37,640 nt of DNA, taken from contig NZ_JACRUK010000038.1 of assembly GCF_014305155.1 (NCBI RefSeq), forward strand, positions 1 to 37,640, given 5' to 3'. Source of the stretch: Flavobacterium muglaense (GTDB taxonomy: Bacteria; Bacteroidota; Bacteroidia; Flavobacteriales; Flavobacteriaceae). The position numbers and the translations under genes are program-made. Below, in pieces: positions 25,423-33,388 of this stretch; within the stretch, counting starts at the first letter, position 1, and each line of letters starts with the position of its first letter. The notes beneath the pieces are model-generated. The model made no database searches, had not been told where the DNA came from, and saw only the letters and a list, made by a program, of their open reading frames with translations.

Positions 25423-26673
25423 ATGAAAAAAATAAGTACATTACTCCTGTTTTTAACCATTCAATCTTTGTTCGCTCAAGTGGAAACCGAAGTCGCGCCT
25501 TCCTTTAACATTAAAACAATTACTTTTATACAAAACAATCAAAACACAGTACCCATTTTTCAATTAGGAACTGGTTTTCAATTGCAGTTTGACGATTTAT
25601 ACGGCAATGAAGCCGATTACTACTATGAAATTATCCATTGTGATTACAACTGGAAACCATCCGAAATACCAAAAAATGATTACCTACAAGGATTTGACAA
25701 CCAACGAATTCAAGAATACACCAATTCCTTAAACACCTTACAACTTTATTCCCATTATAAGCTTTCGATTCCCAATCAATTCACTCAGCAATTGCGAATA
25801 AGCGGAAACTATATGTTAAAAATTTTAAACGAAAATAAAGAAGTAGTTTTTTCTCGAAAGTTCATTTTATACGAAGAATCAGCTAGCGTGCCAATGCAAG
25901 TTAAACGAGCACGTACAGTAAACAACTTAGAGTACAAACACAATATCGAGTTTAGCATCACCTCAAGCACGATCAATTTTCAAAACCCGATTAAAAATAT
26001 AAAAATTGCATTGTTTCAAAACGACAAGATCAATGAAGCCATCAAAAATATTGTACCGCAATACACCATTGGCAACGATTTAATCTATAAATACGATGCC
26101 GAAACACAGTTTTGGGCTGGAAATGAATTTTTGTATTTCGAAAATAAAGAAATAAAAGTTCCAGCAAACTTCATCTCAAAAGTAGATGCGAGCAGCGCTG
26201 TTTACGGCGCCTATTTATACACTCATAATGCCCGAAGAAACTTTCCTTACACGAATACGCAAGACATAAACGGTCGCTTTCTAGTCAATAATATCAATGC
26301 TACGGCCAGCGAAATTGAAGCCGATTATGCTTGGGTTTATTTTAGCCTTTCGGCACCTACATTTAGATTAGAAAAAGACATCTACATTAATGGTATGTTT
26401 AATAACTACATCCTATCTCCCGAATACAAAATGGATTACGATCCAAAGAAAGGTATTTACGAAAAAGCCCTTTTGATCAAACAAGGATTCACTAATTATC
26501 AATATGTCATCGCTGATGCAAAAGGTAAGATCGATAATGAAAATGCTATCGACGGAAACTTTTATCAAACCGAAAACAACTACACCATTCTTGTCTATTA
26601 CAAAGCAAATACAGATCGATATGATAAAGTGATTGGCAAAGGAACGACTAGCTCCACCAATATCATCAATTAA
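25423..26673 (+). CDS. type IX secretion system plug protein (DUF5103)
   Basis: Encodes 416 residues with a signal peptide (1-18, ending SLFAQ). Residues about 25-160 form the Plug/DUF5103 N-terminal region (YYYEIIHCDYNWKPSEIPKN DYLQGFDNQRI, TLQLYSHYKLSIP, SGNYMLKIL), and about 170-410 the C-terminal part (FQNDKINEAI, DAETQFWAGNEFLYFENKE, YAWVYFSLSAP, DIYINGMFNNY). In Flavobacterium johnsoniae the Plug protein closes the periplasmic side of the SprA translocon of the type IX secretion system. Its presence implies a host with T9SS; sprA and the other T9SS genes are not in this window. It is followed after 85 bases by apaG. An imperfect -7 box (TATATTTA) lies at 25391-25398. Confidence 0.88.
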   Translation: MKKISTLLLFLTIQSLFAQVETEVAPSFNIKTITFIQNNQNTVPIFQLGTGFQLQFDDLYGNEADYYYEIIHCDYNWKPSEIPKNDYLQGFDNQRIQEYTNSLNTLQLYSHYKLSIPNQFTQQLRISGNYMLKILNENKEVVFSRKFILYEESASVPMQVKRARTVNNLEYKHNIEFSITSSTINFQNPIKNIKIALFQNDKINEAIKNIVPQYTIGNDLIYKYDAETQFWAGNEFLYFENKEIKVPANFISKVDASSAVYGAYLYTHNARRNFPYTNTQDINGRFLVNNINATASEIEADYAWVYFSLSAPTFRLEKDIYINGMFNNYILSPEYKMDYDPKKGIYEKALLIKQGFTNYQYVIADAKGKIDNENAIDGNFYQTENNYTILVYYKANTDRYDKVIGKGTTSSTNIIN

Positions 26674-26718
26674 CAAAACATTACAAATAAAAGCATAATA
26701 TCATGTTATTTTTTTTTG

Positions 26719-26726
26719 TAATTTTG
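26719..26726 (+). promoter_or_regulatory. -7 promoter element of apaG
   Basis: TAATTTTG matches TAnnTTTG and ends 32 bases before the apaG ATG. No -33 TTG at normal spacing was found. Confidence 0.5.
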
Positions 26727-26758
26727 TTCGTATTACACACCTATTTACAACTATACAA

Positions 26759-27145
26759 ATGGTTTCTCAAATAACAAGAGGTATAAAAATATCGGTTTTA
26801 ACTAGTTTTGAAGGTACTTATTTCAAAAACTATAAGATCCATTTTGCCTTTAGTTACGAGATTACAATTGAGAACCACAGTAAAGATTCTGTTCAATTAA
26901 CCTCACGTCATTGGGAGATATTCGACTCTTTAAACGACGATGAAATAGTGGACGGTGAAGGAGTGATAGGCAAAAAACCCGTATTAAAACCAGGAGAACA
27001 ACATACCTACAGTTCAGGCTGTCTTTTAGCTTCGCCTTACGGAGCGATGAAGGGTTATTTTAATATGATCAATTTTACTACTACTAAAACTTTCAAGGTT
27101 TTTGTACCTACTTTTAGGCTAAGCGCCCCTTTTGCATTGAATTAA
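26759..27145 (+). CDS. apaG: ApaG family protein
   Basis: Encodes 128 residues, the usual length. The single ApaG domain shows FAFSYEITIENHS, VQLTSRHWEIFDS, the glycine motif GEGVIGKKP (GxGxxG) and PGEQHTYSSGCLLASPYGAM KGYFNM, all typical. The protein has a fibronectin-like beta-sandwich; it has been linked to cobalt/magnesium homeostasis in enterobacteria, but the molecular function is not settled. It is a soluble cytoplasmic protein, here after the T9SS plug gene with a possible own promoter at 26719. Confidence 0.94.
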   Translation: MVSQITRGIKISVLTSFEGTYFKNYKIHFAFSYEITIENHSKDSVQLTSRHWEIFDSLNDDEIVDGEGVIGKKPVLKPGEQHTYSSGCLLASPYGAMKGYFNMINFTTTKTFKVFVPTFRLSAPFALN

Positions 27146-27577
27146 CGTTTCCTTATTTAGTGTTTTTCTGCTCTTGCGCTCTTAAAACATAAGAGCATCG
27201 CTAAATCTATATCTTGAATTAGATTTAAGCTATCCGAAATAGAATAGTCACACTGTCTTTTAGAATCTCACCAGCCATCATTTTACCGCATACAATTGAA
27301 TTTTTTTACTTCCAGACCTGTCATGCTATATTATTTCATTAAAAAGTAGCTTCACAGTCCCTAAAACTCAATTACACAACCAAAAAATTACATCAAAAAA
27401 CTATATTTTTTTTTCTTTAATTCACGTGAATTTATTAAATATAACACATAAATAAACTTTTTTTTGGTTAATTTGACTTGTTTTAGCGTTAAAAAAAACA
27501 ATTATCAAAATAACCTTTGTACTTTTACCGCAAACTATAATAGCAGTTTACTTATTACATATTTATCAAAAAAAACT
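27146..27577. other. 432-base intergenic region
   Basis: No convincing gene. It contains a small hairpin (GCTCTTA 27178-27184 / TAAGAGC 27190-27196) shortly after apaG that could act as a weak terminator, several T runs, and a one-mismatch -7 box (TACTTTTA, 27520-27527) 50 bases before the next start codon. Confidence 0.5.
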
Positions 27578-28435
27578 ATGGTAAAGCATTTAATTCGATT
27601 GTTTGACAAGCACGTTTTATTTTGGGAAAACCCAAAAATGATAAAAACCATAAGCTCTTTTTTAGTTGTGGTTTTTATTACATGTGGAATTTGTAGCTTT
27701 TTAGTAACTCAAAATTTAATTTCTTTAGGCCATTTTAATACTTTGTTTAAGCATCGCTTCTTTGCTATCGAAATCGTGTTTACCATTCTTTTAATTTTCG
27801 AATTATTGAGCTTGATTTTTGTTTTACCAAAATCTGTTACACGCTCTTTAGGCAAACAATTTGAGTTGTTATCAATGATTTTCTTACGAGATGCCTTTAA
27901 AGAATTTAGCCACTTAGACGATTTTATTCTATGGGAGGATTCCAGTAAGTCAATTATAAATATCCTGGTCTATTCTTTTGGGGCACTTACCATTTTTACA
28001 ATCATGGGATTCACCCGAAAATTAAATCGGGAAATACAATTACCAGAAACCTATGTCAACCAATATCAGTTTGTTCGTATTAAAAAACTACTAGCCCTAT
28101 TCTTACTATTAGCCTTTTTCGTTATAGGACTTACTGATTTTTTTGCTTTAGTACAAACAGGTGTTTTTTTACATTCATTCGAAACATTTTATACGGCGCT
28201 AATATTTACTGACATTGTCATCGTACTTGTCTCGTTACGATTCACCACAAACTATTATAGGGTATTTAGATACTCCGCATTTGTATTGGCTACCATTTTG
28301 ATTCGAATATCACTAAAACTAGAACCTTGCTACAATGTTATACTAGGAATTATAACTACCATTTTTGTATTCACTTTAGCAAAAGTCTACCATTATTTCC
28401 AAAAATGGCTCACACATAGAGAACTAACAACCTAA
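27578..28435 (+). CDS. multi-spanning membrane protein of unknown function
   Basis: Encodes 285 residues from the ATG at 27578; the frame extends upstream to a TTG at 27464, but the added 38 residues are low-complexity and cover the probable promoter. Six or seven hydrophobic spans are visible: about 25-48, 62-86, 129-150, 169-194, 207-225, 233-250 and 253-275. A charged, amphipathic segment (about 88-120, KSVTRSLGKQFELL, MIFLRDAFKEFSHLDD) lies between the second and third spans, probably in the cytoplasm. I cannot name the family; it is not an obvious transporter, channel pore or sensor. It is separated by only 20 bases from the CtlX-like gene, so the two are probably co-transcribed. Confidence 0.75.
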   Translation: MVKHLIRLFDKHVLFWENPKMIKTISSFLVVVFITCGICSFLVTQNLISLGHFNTLFKHRFFAIEIVFTILLIFELLSLIFVLPKSVTRSLGKQFELLSMIFLRDAFKEFSHLDDFILWEDSSKSIINILVYSFGALTIFTIMGFTRKLNREIQLPETYVNQYQFVRIKKLLALFLLLAFFVIGLTDFFALVQTGVFLHSFETFYTALIFTDIVIVLVSLRFTTNYYRVFRYSAFVLATILIRISLKLEPCYNVILGIITTIFVFTLAKVYHYFQKWLTHRELTT

Positions 28436-28455
28436 TAAAAACCAAACCAAAAACT

Positions 28456-29475
28456 ATGAAAACCAATAAACTAACCACTCTCTTACTAATTACATGTGCT
28501 ATGATGCAGTCCCAAAACAAAGAATTAAAATCTACAACTTTAAATCAATCTACAACTAGCATCCTTATGGTGCGTCCTGCAAATTTTAGTGTAAACATTC
28601 AAACATCAGAAACGAACTATTTTCAAAAAGAACTCAAAGACCTAAATCCCGAGCAAATAAAAAGCAAGGCGTTAAAGGAGTTTGATGATATGGCCGCAAC
28701 CTTAAAGTCCAAAGGAGTTGATGTTAATGTGATAAACGACACCCAACAACCCGTTAAACCAGATGCTGTATTCCCTAATAACTGGGTAAGCTTTCATCCG
28801 GACGGAAAAGTTATTTTGTACCCAATGTTAACGCCAAATCGATTAGCCGAAATCAGAACTGATGTTATTGATTCACTAAAAACCAAGTTCGAAATCTCAG
28901 AAACTATTGATTTTTCGAAGGAACATTATAATAAAAAATACTTGGAAGGAACAGGAAGTATCATATTCGACCATGTGAACAAAGTGGCATATGCTTGTTT
29001 ATCTCCTAGAACCGACAAAGATTTATTTGTAAAAGTTAGTAATTACTTAGGCTACAAACCTGTTTATTTTCACTCATTCGATCAAGACAACAAAGCAATT
29101 TACCACACTAATGTTATGATGTGCATAGGATCTCAATTTGCGGTTGTATGTTTAAGCAGCATAACAGATACAAATGAGAAACAACAATTAGTGAACTCCC
29201 TTACTCAATCAGGACATCAGATTGTAGATATCACATTTGAGCAACTAAACCATTTTGCTGGAAATATGCTAGAACTAAAAACTAAAGATCATAAAACAAT
29301 CGTGGCTATGTCTCAAAGTGCCTATAATAGTTTAAATCCAAACCAAAAAAAGAATCTAGAACAATACAGTGAACTTGTTCCACTATCTATCAACACCATT
29401 GAAACAATTGGCGGAGGAAGTGTGCGATGTATGATTGCCGAAGTATATTCACAGCCCAAAAAACCAACAAATTAA
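28456..29475 (+). CDS. ctlX: CtlX-like amidinohydrolase (arginine deiminase superfamily) with N-terminal signal peptide
   Basis: Encodes 339 residues. The catalytic domain (about 34-332) has the pattern of citrulline hydrolase CtlX and related guanidino-group enzymes: MVRPANF, PDAVFPNNWVSFHPDG (102-117), YLEGTGSIIFDH (162-173), the catalytic His217 in YHTNVMM, and the nucleophilic Cys325 in GGGSVRCMIAEV. All active-site residues are present. What is unusual is the first 32 residues (KLTTLLLITCAMMQSQNK), which look like a Sec signal peptide with an imperfect lipobox (LITC); family members normally begin near the MVRP motif and are cytoplasmic. The enzyme may therefore act in the periplasm. It lies between an unknown membrane protein gene and pruA. 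The reaction (hydrolysis of a ureido or guanidino group) is inferred from the family; the substrate is not proven. Confidence 0.88.
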   Translation: MKTNKLTTLLLITCAMMQSQNKELKSTTLNQSTTSILMVRPANFSVNIQTSETNYFQKELKDLNPEQIKSKALKEFDDMAATLKSKGVDVNVINDTQQPVKPDAVFPNNWVSFHPDGKVILYPMLTPNRLAEIRTDVIDSLKTKFEISETIDFSKEHYNKKYLEGTGSIIFDHVNKVAYACLSPRTDKDLFVKVSNYLGYKPVYFHSFDQDNKAIYHTNVMMCIGSQFAVVCLSSITDTNEKQQLVNSLTQSGHQIVDITFEQLNHFAGNMLELKTKDHKTIVAMSQSAYNSLNPNQKKNLEQYSELVPLSINTIETIGGGSVRCMIAEVYSQPKKPTN

Positions 29476-29495
29476 ACATCATTTCTATGCTTTAA

Positions 29496-29520
29496 TTCTC
29501 CGCAACAGCAGAGCGGAGAA
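29496..29520. other. hairpin after ctlX
   Basis: TTCTCCGC (29496-29503) pairs with GCGGAGAA (29513-29520), loop 9 bases, 20 bases beyond the ctlX stop. There is no T run, so its role as a terminator is uncertain; it may protect the transcript end. Confidence 0.45.
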
Positions 29521-29568
29521 ATGGAGCATTTAACACCAATAGTTACGCAAAATTCAAATAAACCTTTG

Positions 29569-29576
29569 TACTTTTG
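29569..29576 (+). promoter_or_regulatory. -7 promoter element of pruA
   Basis: TACTTTTG matches TAnnTTTG and ends 99 bases before the pruA ATG, which implies a leader of about 90 bases. The leader ends in a 6-bp hairpin ATCTGT (29641-29646) / ACAGAT (29653-29658) just before the start codon. Confidence 0.55.
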
Positions 29577-29675
29577 TGTCACAATAAATTTTTCGGCATC
29601 TTTTTGCTTAAATTTTATCCAATTTCGAATGTCTAATCTTATCTGTATTAAAACAGATTAAAAAATTAAAATATC

Positions 29676-31304
29676 ATGCTAAAAGGATTTTTTCACGTAC
29701 CAAAAGCGGTAAATGAACCAGTAAAAGGGTACGCACCAAATTCACCTGAAAAAGCAGCCGTACAAGCAGCTTATACCAAAATGTGGAATTCTAAAATTGA
29801 CGTGCCGTTATACATCGGAAGCGAAGAAATTAGAACTGGAAACACAAAAAATATGTCGGCTCCTCACGACCACAAACATATTGTAGGAACCTACCACCTT
29901 GCGGAGAAATCACATGTGGAGCAAGCGATTGCAAATGCATTAGAATCTAGAACTGCATGGGCAAACATGGCTTGGGAGCAACGCGCAGCTATCTTCTTGA
30001 AAGCAGCTGAATTGATCGCAGGACCATACAGAGCGAGAATTAACGCTGCAACAATGATTGCACAATCAAAAAATATTCACCAAGCAGAAATTGATGCTTC
30101 ATGTGAGTTAATTGACTTTTTACGTTTTAACGTAGAGTTCATGACTCAAATTTATGCAGATCAACCTTCTTCTTCATCTGATATGTGGAACCGTTTAGAA
30201 TATAGACCTCTTGAAGGATTTGTATACGCGATAACTCCATTTAACTTTACAGCAATTGCTGCCAATCTTCCAGCGAGTGCTGCAATGATGGGTAACGTTG
30301 TTTTATGGAAACCAAGTGATAGCCAAGTATTCTCGGCACAAATCATTATCGAAGTATTCAAAGAAGCAGGTGTTCCTGATGGAGTTATCAACGTCGTTTT
30401 TGGAGATGCTTTAATGGTAACTGATACCGTTCTTGCTAGTCGTGATTTTGCCGGTATCCACTTTACAGGATCAACTCACGTATTCAAAGATATTTGGGCA
30501 AAAATAGGAACTAACATTCATCACTATAAAACGTATCCAAGAATTGTAGGAGAAACGGGTGGTAAAGATTTTATCATTGCACATTCAAGCGCCAACCCAA
30601 AACAAGTTTCTACTGGAATTGTACGTGGTGCTTTTGAATTTCAAGGTCAAAAATGTTCAGCAGCTTCTAGAGCTTATGTTCCACAAAGTTTATGGCCAGC
30701 AATTAAAGAACAAATTATCACGGATGTAAAATCAATGAAAATGGGTTCTCCAGAAGATTTTAGTAATTTCATTACTGCAGTTATCCACGAAGGTTCATTT
30801 GACAAACTAGCGAGTTTTATTGACCAAGCTAAAAAAGATGCTGATGCTGAAATCATTGTTGGTGGAAACTACGACAAATCAGTTGGGTACTTCATTGAAC
30901 CAACGGTAATCGTTACTACTAACCCTCATTACTCTACAATGGAGACTGAGTTATTCGGACCTGTAATGACAATCTACGTATACGAAGATGCAAAATGGGA
31001 AGAAACATTAGAATTAGTAGATTCTACATCTGAATATGCATTAACAGGAGCTGTTTTCAGTCAAGATCGTTACGCTATTGAAGTAGCTACAGTAAAATTA
31101 CAAAACGCTGCTGGTAACTTCTATATCAATGACAAACCAACAGGTGCTGTTGTAGGACAACAACCTTTTGGTGGTGCTAGAGCCTCAGGAACAAATGACA
31201 AAGCAGGTTCTCCATTGAACTTATTGCGTTGGGCTTCTCCTAGAACTATCAAAGAAACTTTTGTTACTCCAGTGGATTACAGATACCCATTTTTAGGAGA
31301 ATAA
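29676..31304 (+). CDS. pruA: L-glutamate gamma-semialdehyde dehydrogenase (1-pyrroline-5-carboxylate dehydrogenase)
   Basis: Encodes 542 residues, the normal length for the stand-alone enzyme. It oxidises glutamate gamma-semialdehyde to glutamate with NAD+, the second step of proline catabolism and the end of ornithine breakdown. The aldehyde dehydrogenase signatures are clear: TPFNFTA with Asn190, the general base Glu293 in VGETGGKDF, and the catalytic Cys327 in EFQGQKCSAASR; ELFGPVMTIYVY and the C-terminal GQQPFGGARASGTNDKAG are also typical. No proline dehydrogenase domain is fused. It follows the CtlX-like gene but has its own promoter; a strong bidirectional terminator follows at 31338. 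Confidence 0.96.
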   Translation: MLKGFFHVPKAVNEPVKGYAPNSPEKAAVQAAYTKMWNSKIDVPLYIGSEEIRTGNTKNMSAPHDHKHIVGTYHLAEKSHVEQAIANALESRTAWANMAWEQRAAIFLKAAELIAGPYRARINAATMIAQSKNIHQAEIDASCELIDFLRFNVEFMTQIYADQPSSSSDMWNRLEYRPLEGFVYAITPFNFTAIAANLPASAAMMGNVVLWKPSDSQVFSAQIIIEVFKEAGVPDGVINVVFGDALMVTDTVLASRDFAGIHFTGSTHVFKDIWAKIGTNIHHYKTYPRIVGETGGKDFIIAHSSANPKQVSTGIVRGAFEFQGQKCSAASRAYVPQSLWPAIKEQIITDVKSMKMGSPEDFSNFITAVIHEGSFDKLASFIDQAKKDADAEIIVGGNYDKSVGYFIEPTVIVTTNPHYSTMETELFGPVMTIYVYEDAKWEETLELVDSTSEYALTGAVFSQDRYAIEVATVKLQNAAGNFYINDKPTGAVVGQQPFGGARASGTNDKAGSPLNLLRWASPRTIKETFVTPVDYRYPFLGE

Positions 31305-31305
31305 A

Positions 31306-31330
31306 TCCCCCTAACCCCCGAAGGGGGAAC
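31306..31330. repeat. CCCCCTAACCCCCGAAGGGGG-type intergenic repeat
   Basis: Starts just after the pruA stop: a C-run, a second C-run and GAAGGGGG, able to fold as CCCCC-GAA-GGGGG. Similar short elements are, from memory, widely dispersed in bacterial genomes, including Flavobacterium. Confidence 0.55.
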
Positions 31331-31337
31331 TACAAAT

Positions 31338-31383
31338 AAAAAACCCACAAAATTCAAATTAATTTGAGATTTTGTGGGTTTTT
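31338..31383. terminator. bidirectional terminator between pruA and rsmG
   Basis: AAAACCCACAAAAT (31340-31353) pairs with ATTTTGTGGGTTTT (31369-31382); the interior CAAATTAATTTG is itself self-complementary. T runs follow on both strands, and it lies between converging genes. Confidence 0.85.
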
Positions 31384-31428
31384 AGAATTTTAGACCAAAT
31401 GGCATCGCCAAGCTATCTTAGTTCCTCA

Positions 31429-31462
31429 GTCATTATGAAATTGCTTCCTTCCTCGCAATGAC
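31429..31462. repeat. REP-like GTCATTGCGAGG element
   Basis: Read on the minus strand it begins GTCATTGCGAGGAAGGAAGC and ends AATGAC, so GTCATT (31429-31434) and AATGAC (31457-31462) form terminal inverted repeats. The GTCATTGCGAGG(A/C) sequence is a known type of dispersed intergenic repeat in several bacterial phyla. It abuts the stop codon of rsmG. Confidence 0.65.
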
Positions 31463-31463
31463 C

Positions 31464-32093
31464 TTAAACGACAAACTTTAACGGTACATGCACTACCTTC
31501 TTAGTCTCGAAGAATTCATCTTCAAAAAAGTCGGCTAAATTATATTCTGTAGCCTTTGGGAAGTCTTTTAGTTCCTCGGTTAAATCACCTCCTTTAAGGT
31601 AGAGAATTCCGTTTTGCAAAGCGTGCTTGTTCTGTTTTTTAATCTTGCTTTTAATCCAAGAAACAAAATCGGGCATATTGGTCACGGCACGACTTACAAT
31701 AAAGTCAAAATCTCCTTTTACATTCTCAGCTCGCAATTGTTCTGCTTTTACATTCTTTAATTCTAAACCATCGACAACACCTTGAACCACTTTTATTTTC
31801 TTGGCGATTACATCAATCAAATAAAAACGCGTTTCAGGAAAAAGGATTGCTAAGGGAATTCCCGGAAACCCGCCACCTGTACCTACATCTAGCACATAAG
31901 TCCCTGGTTCAAAACGCATCACCTTTGCTATCCCTAATGAATGTAAAATATGCTTTGTATATAAAGCGTCTATATCTTTTCTTGAAATAACATTTATTTT
32001 TTCGTTCCAATCGTGGTATAAAAAATCCAATTTTGCGAATTGCTCCTTTTGAAGATCGGTTAAATTGGGAAAATACTTAATAATCTCGTCCAT
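31464..32093 (-). CDS. rsmG: 16S rRNA (guanine-N7) methyltransferase RsmG
   Basis: Encodes 209 residues. RsmG methylates N7 of G527 in 16S rRNA using S-adenosylmethionine; loss gives low-level streptomycin resistance in several bacteria. The hallmarks are NVISRKDIDALYTKHILHSL (about 34-53), motif I VLDVGTGGGFPGIPLAI (about 68-84), the acidic LIDVIAKKIKVV, and DFIVSRAVTNMPDFVSW. The gene is divergent from the fatty acid desaturase gene, with a -7 element at 32110-32117. Confidence 0.96.
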   Translation of the reverse strand: MDEIIKYFPNLTDLQKEQFAKLDFLYHDWNEKINVISRKDIDALYTKHILHSLGIAKVMRFEPGTYVLDVGTGGGFPGIPLAILFPETRFYLIDVIAKKIKVVQGVVDGLELKNVKAEQLRAENVKGDFDFIVSRAVTNMPDFVSWIKSKIKKQNKHALQNGILYLKGGDLTEELKDFPKATEYNLADFFEDEFFETKKVVHVPLKFVV

Positions 32094-32109
32094 CGTTCTG
32101 TTTTTTTAA

Positions 32110-32117
32110 CAAAAGTA
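32110..32117 (-). promoter_or_regulatory. -7 promoter element of rsmG
   Basis: TACTTTTG on the minus strand, a full match to TAnnTTTG, 16 bases before the rsmG start codon. The nearest TTG on the minus strand is too far for a normal -33 box. Confidence 0.6.
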
Positions 32118-32148
32118 CTATTTTTAAGTCTGAAATATTTAACTCAAT

Positions 32149-32182
32149 TTTGCATAGTTGAAAATTTTAATAATTATCTTTG
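32149..32182 (+). promoter_or_regulatory. promoter of fatty acid desaturase gene
   Basis: TTTG (32149-32152), a 22-base spacer, then TATCTTTG (32175-32182), 20 bases before the ATG at 32203. It excludes the earlier in-frame TTG at 32158 as a start. Confidence 0.6.
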
Positions 32183-32202
32183 GGACTTATTACATTTACT
32201 AT

Positions 32203-33297
32203 ATGATTAATACCGCACCTACATTTGCAAAGCAAGATAAACTGAAGTTTTTCAGAACGCTTAACTCACGGGTAAACAATTACTTCAAAGAAAACAACAT
32301 ACAAAAAACCGGAAATTGGAAATTGTATTTGAAAACGATTATACTGATCACTGTTTTTCTTGCACCTTACTTTGTGATTCTTACACTTGATATGCCTTTC
32401 TGGGCACATTTACTATTGACCATCGTGATGGGAATAGGGATGGCTGGGGTAGGTATGAACGTGATGCATGATGGAAATCATGGCTCGTATTCTAATAAAA
32501 GTTGGGTTAATAAATTCATGGGAGGAACCATTTATGTTCTTGCAGGAAATGTATACAACTGGCAAGTACAGCATAATGTATTACACCATACGTATACGAA
32601 TATTCCTGGACATGATGAAGATCTAGACGCAGGACGAATTATCCGTTTTACAAAAAGTGCCAAATGGCATAGTTTTCACCGTTTTCAACAATATTATTCG
32701 GTTTTCTTATACGGACTTTTAACTTTTAACTGGGCCATTACAACCGATTTCAAACAAATGAAAAGCTACCTGAGAAGAAAACTATCTTACGGAGAAGCTA
32801 AGAGCCCAAAAATTCTTTGGACCACTTTAATCATTACAAAATTAATTTACGTTTCGATCTGGATCGTATTGCCTATCGTGATTGGAATTACTTGGTGGAA
32901 AGTTTTAATTGGCTTTTTTATCATGCATTATACTGCAGGATTGATTTTAAGTGTTGTTTTCCAACTGGCACATGTTGTTGAAGAAACAACAAATCCATCA
33001 CCAAATGAATTAGGCGAAATGGACAACACTTGGGCTATTCACCAATTGTTTACCACTACTAATTTTGCTCCCAGAAATGCTATTGTAAACTGGTACACTG
33101 GAGGATTAAACCACCAAATTGAGCACCACATATTCCCAAACATTAGTCACATTCATTATGGTAAAATTGCGCAAATTGTAAAAGAAACAGCATTAGAATG
33201 TAACTTGCCTTATTACGAATACAAGACAATGCGTGCTGCGGTTATTGCACACTTTAAACATTTGAAAGATTTAGGTATGAAACCCGAAATGATATAA
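32203..33297 (+). CDS. membrane fatty acid desaturase (acyl-lipid/acyl-CoA type)
   Basis: Encodes 364 residues from the ATG at 32203. An integral membrane di-iron enzyme that introduces a double bond into acyl chains. The three histidine boxes are HDGNH (89-93), HNVLHH (124-129) and QIEHH with His304 (304-309, HQIEHH), the pattern of front-end and related desaturases. Hydrophobic spans are visible at about 43-62, 66-86, 205-230 and 232-256. There is no cytochrome b5 domain, so an external electron donor is needed. The position of the double bond cannot be read from sequence. A longer TTG-initiated version (32158) would start before the likely transcription start. Confidence 0.92.
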   Translation: MINTAPTFAKQDKLKFFRTLNSRVNNYFKENNIQKTGNWKLYLKTIILITVFLAPYFVILTLDMPFWAHLLLTIVMGIGMAGVGMNVMHDGNHGSYSNKSWVNKFMGGTIYVLAGNVYNWQVQHNVLHHTYTNIPGHDEDLDAGRIIRFTKSAKWHSFHRFQQYYSVFLYGLLTFNWAITTDFKQMKSYLRRKLSYGEAKSPKILWTTLIITKLIYVSIWIVLPIVIGITWWKVLIGFFIMHYTAGLILSVVFQLAHVVEETTNPSPNELGEMDNTWAIHQLFTTTNFAPRNAIVNWYTGGLNHQIEHHIFPNISHIHYGKIAQIVKETALECNLPYYEYKTMRAAVIAHFKHLKDLGMKPEMI

Positions 33298-33300
33298 AAT

Positions 33301-33320
33301 ACGTTGATAGCTACCAACGT
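33301..33320. other. imperfect hairpin after desaturase gene
   Basis: ACGTTG (33301-33306) pairs with CAACGT (33315-33320) around TAGCTA. It begins just after the desaturase stop; no T run follows, so termination is doubtful. Confidence 0.35.
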
Positions 33321-33388
33321 CAAAAATAAAACTAAAAACTAATAATTAACCTCCCTATTTAAAAAACAGGGAATTCAACACTATTTTA

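Noticed and set aside
27464..27577. TTG-initiated N-terminal extension of the membrane protein gene
   Set aside because: The extra 38 residues are low-complexity, contain the likely promoter region, and precede a natural membrane-protein start at 27578.
33353..33373. Attenuator in the aminotransferase leader
   Set aside because: The TCCCT/AGGGA hairpin is only five base pairs, has no T run and no leader peptide, so it is not supported as a regulatory element.
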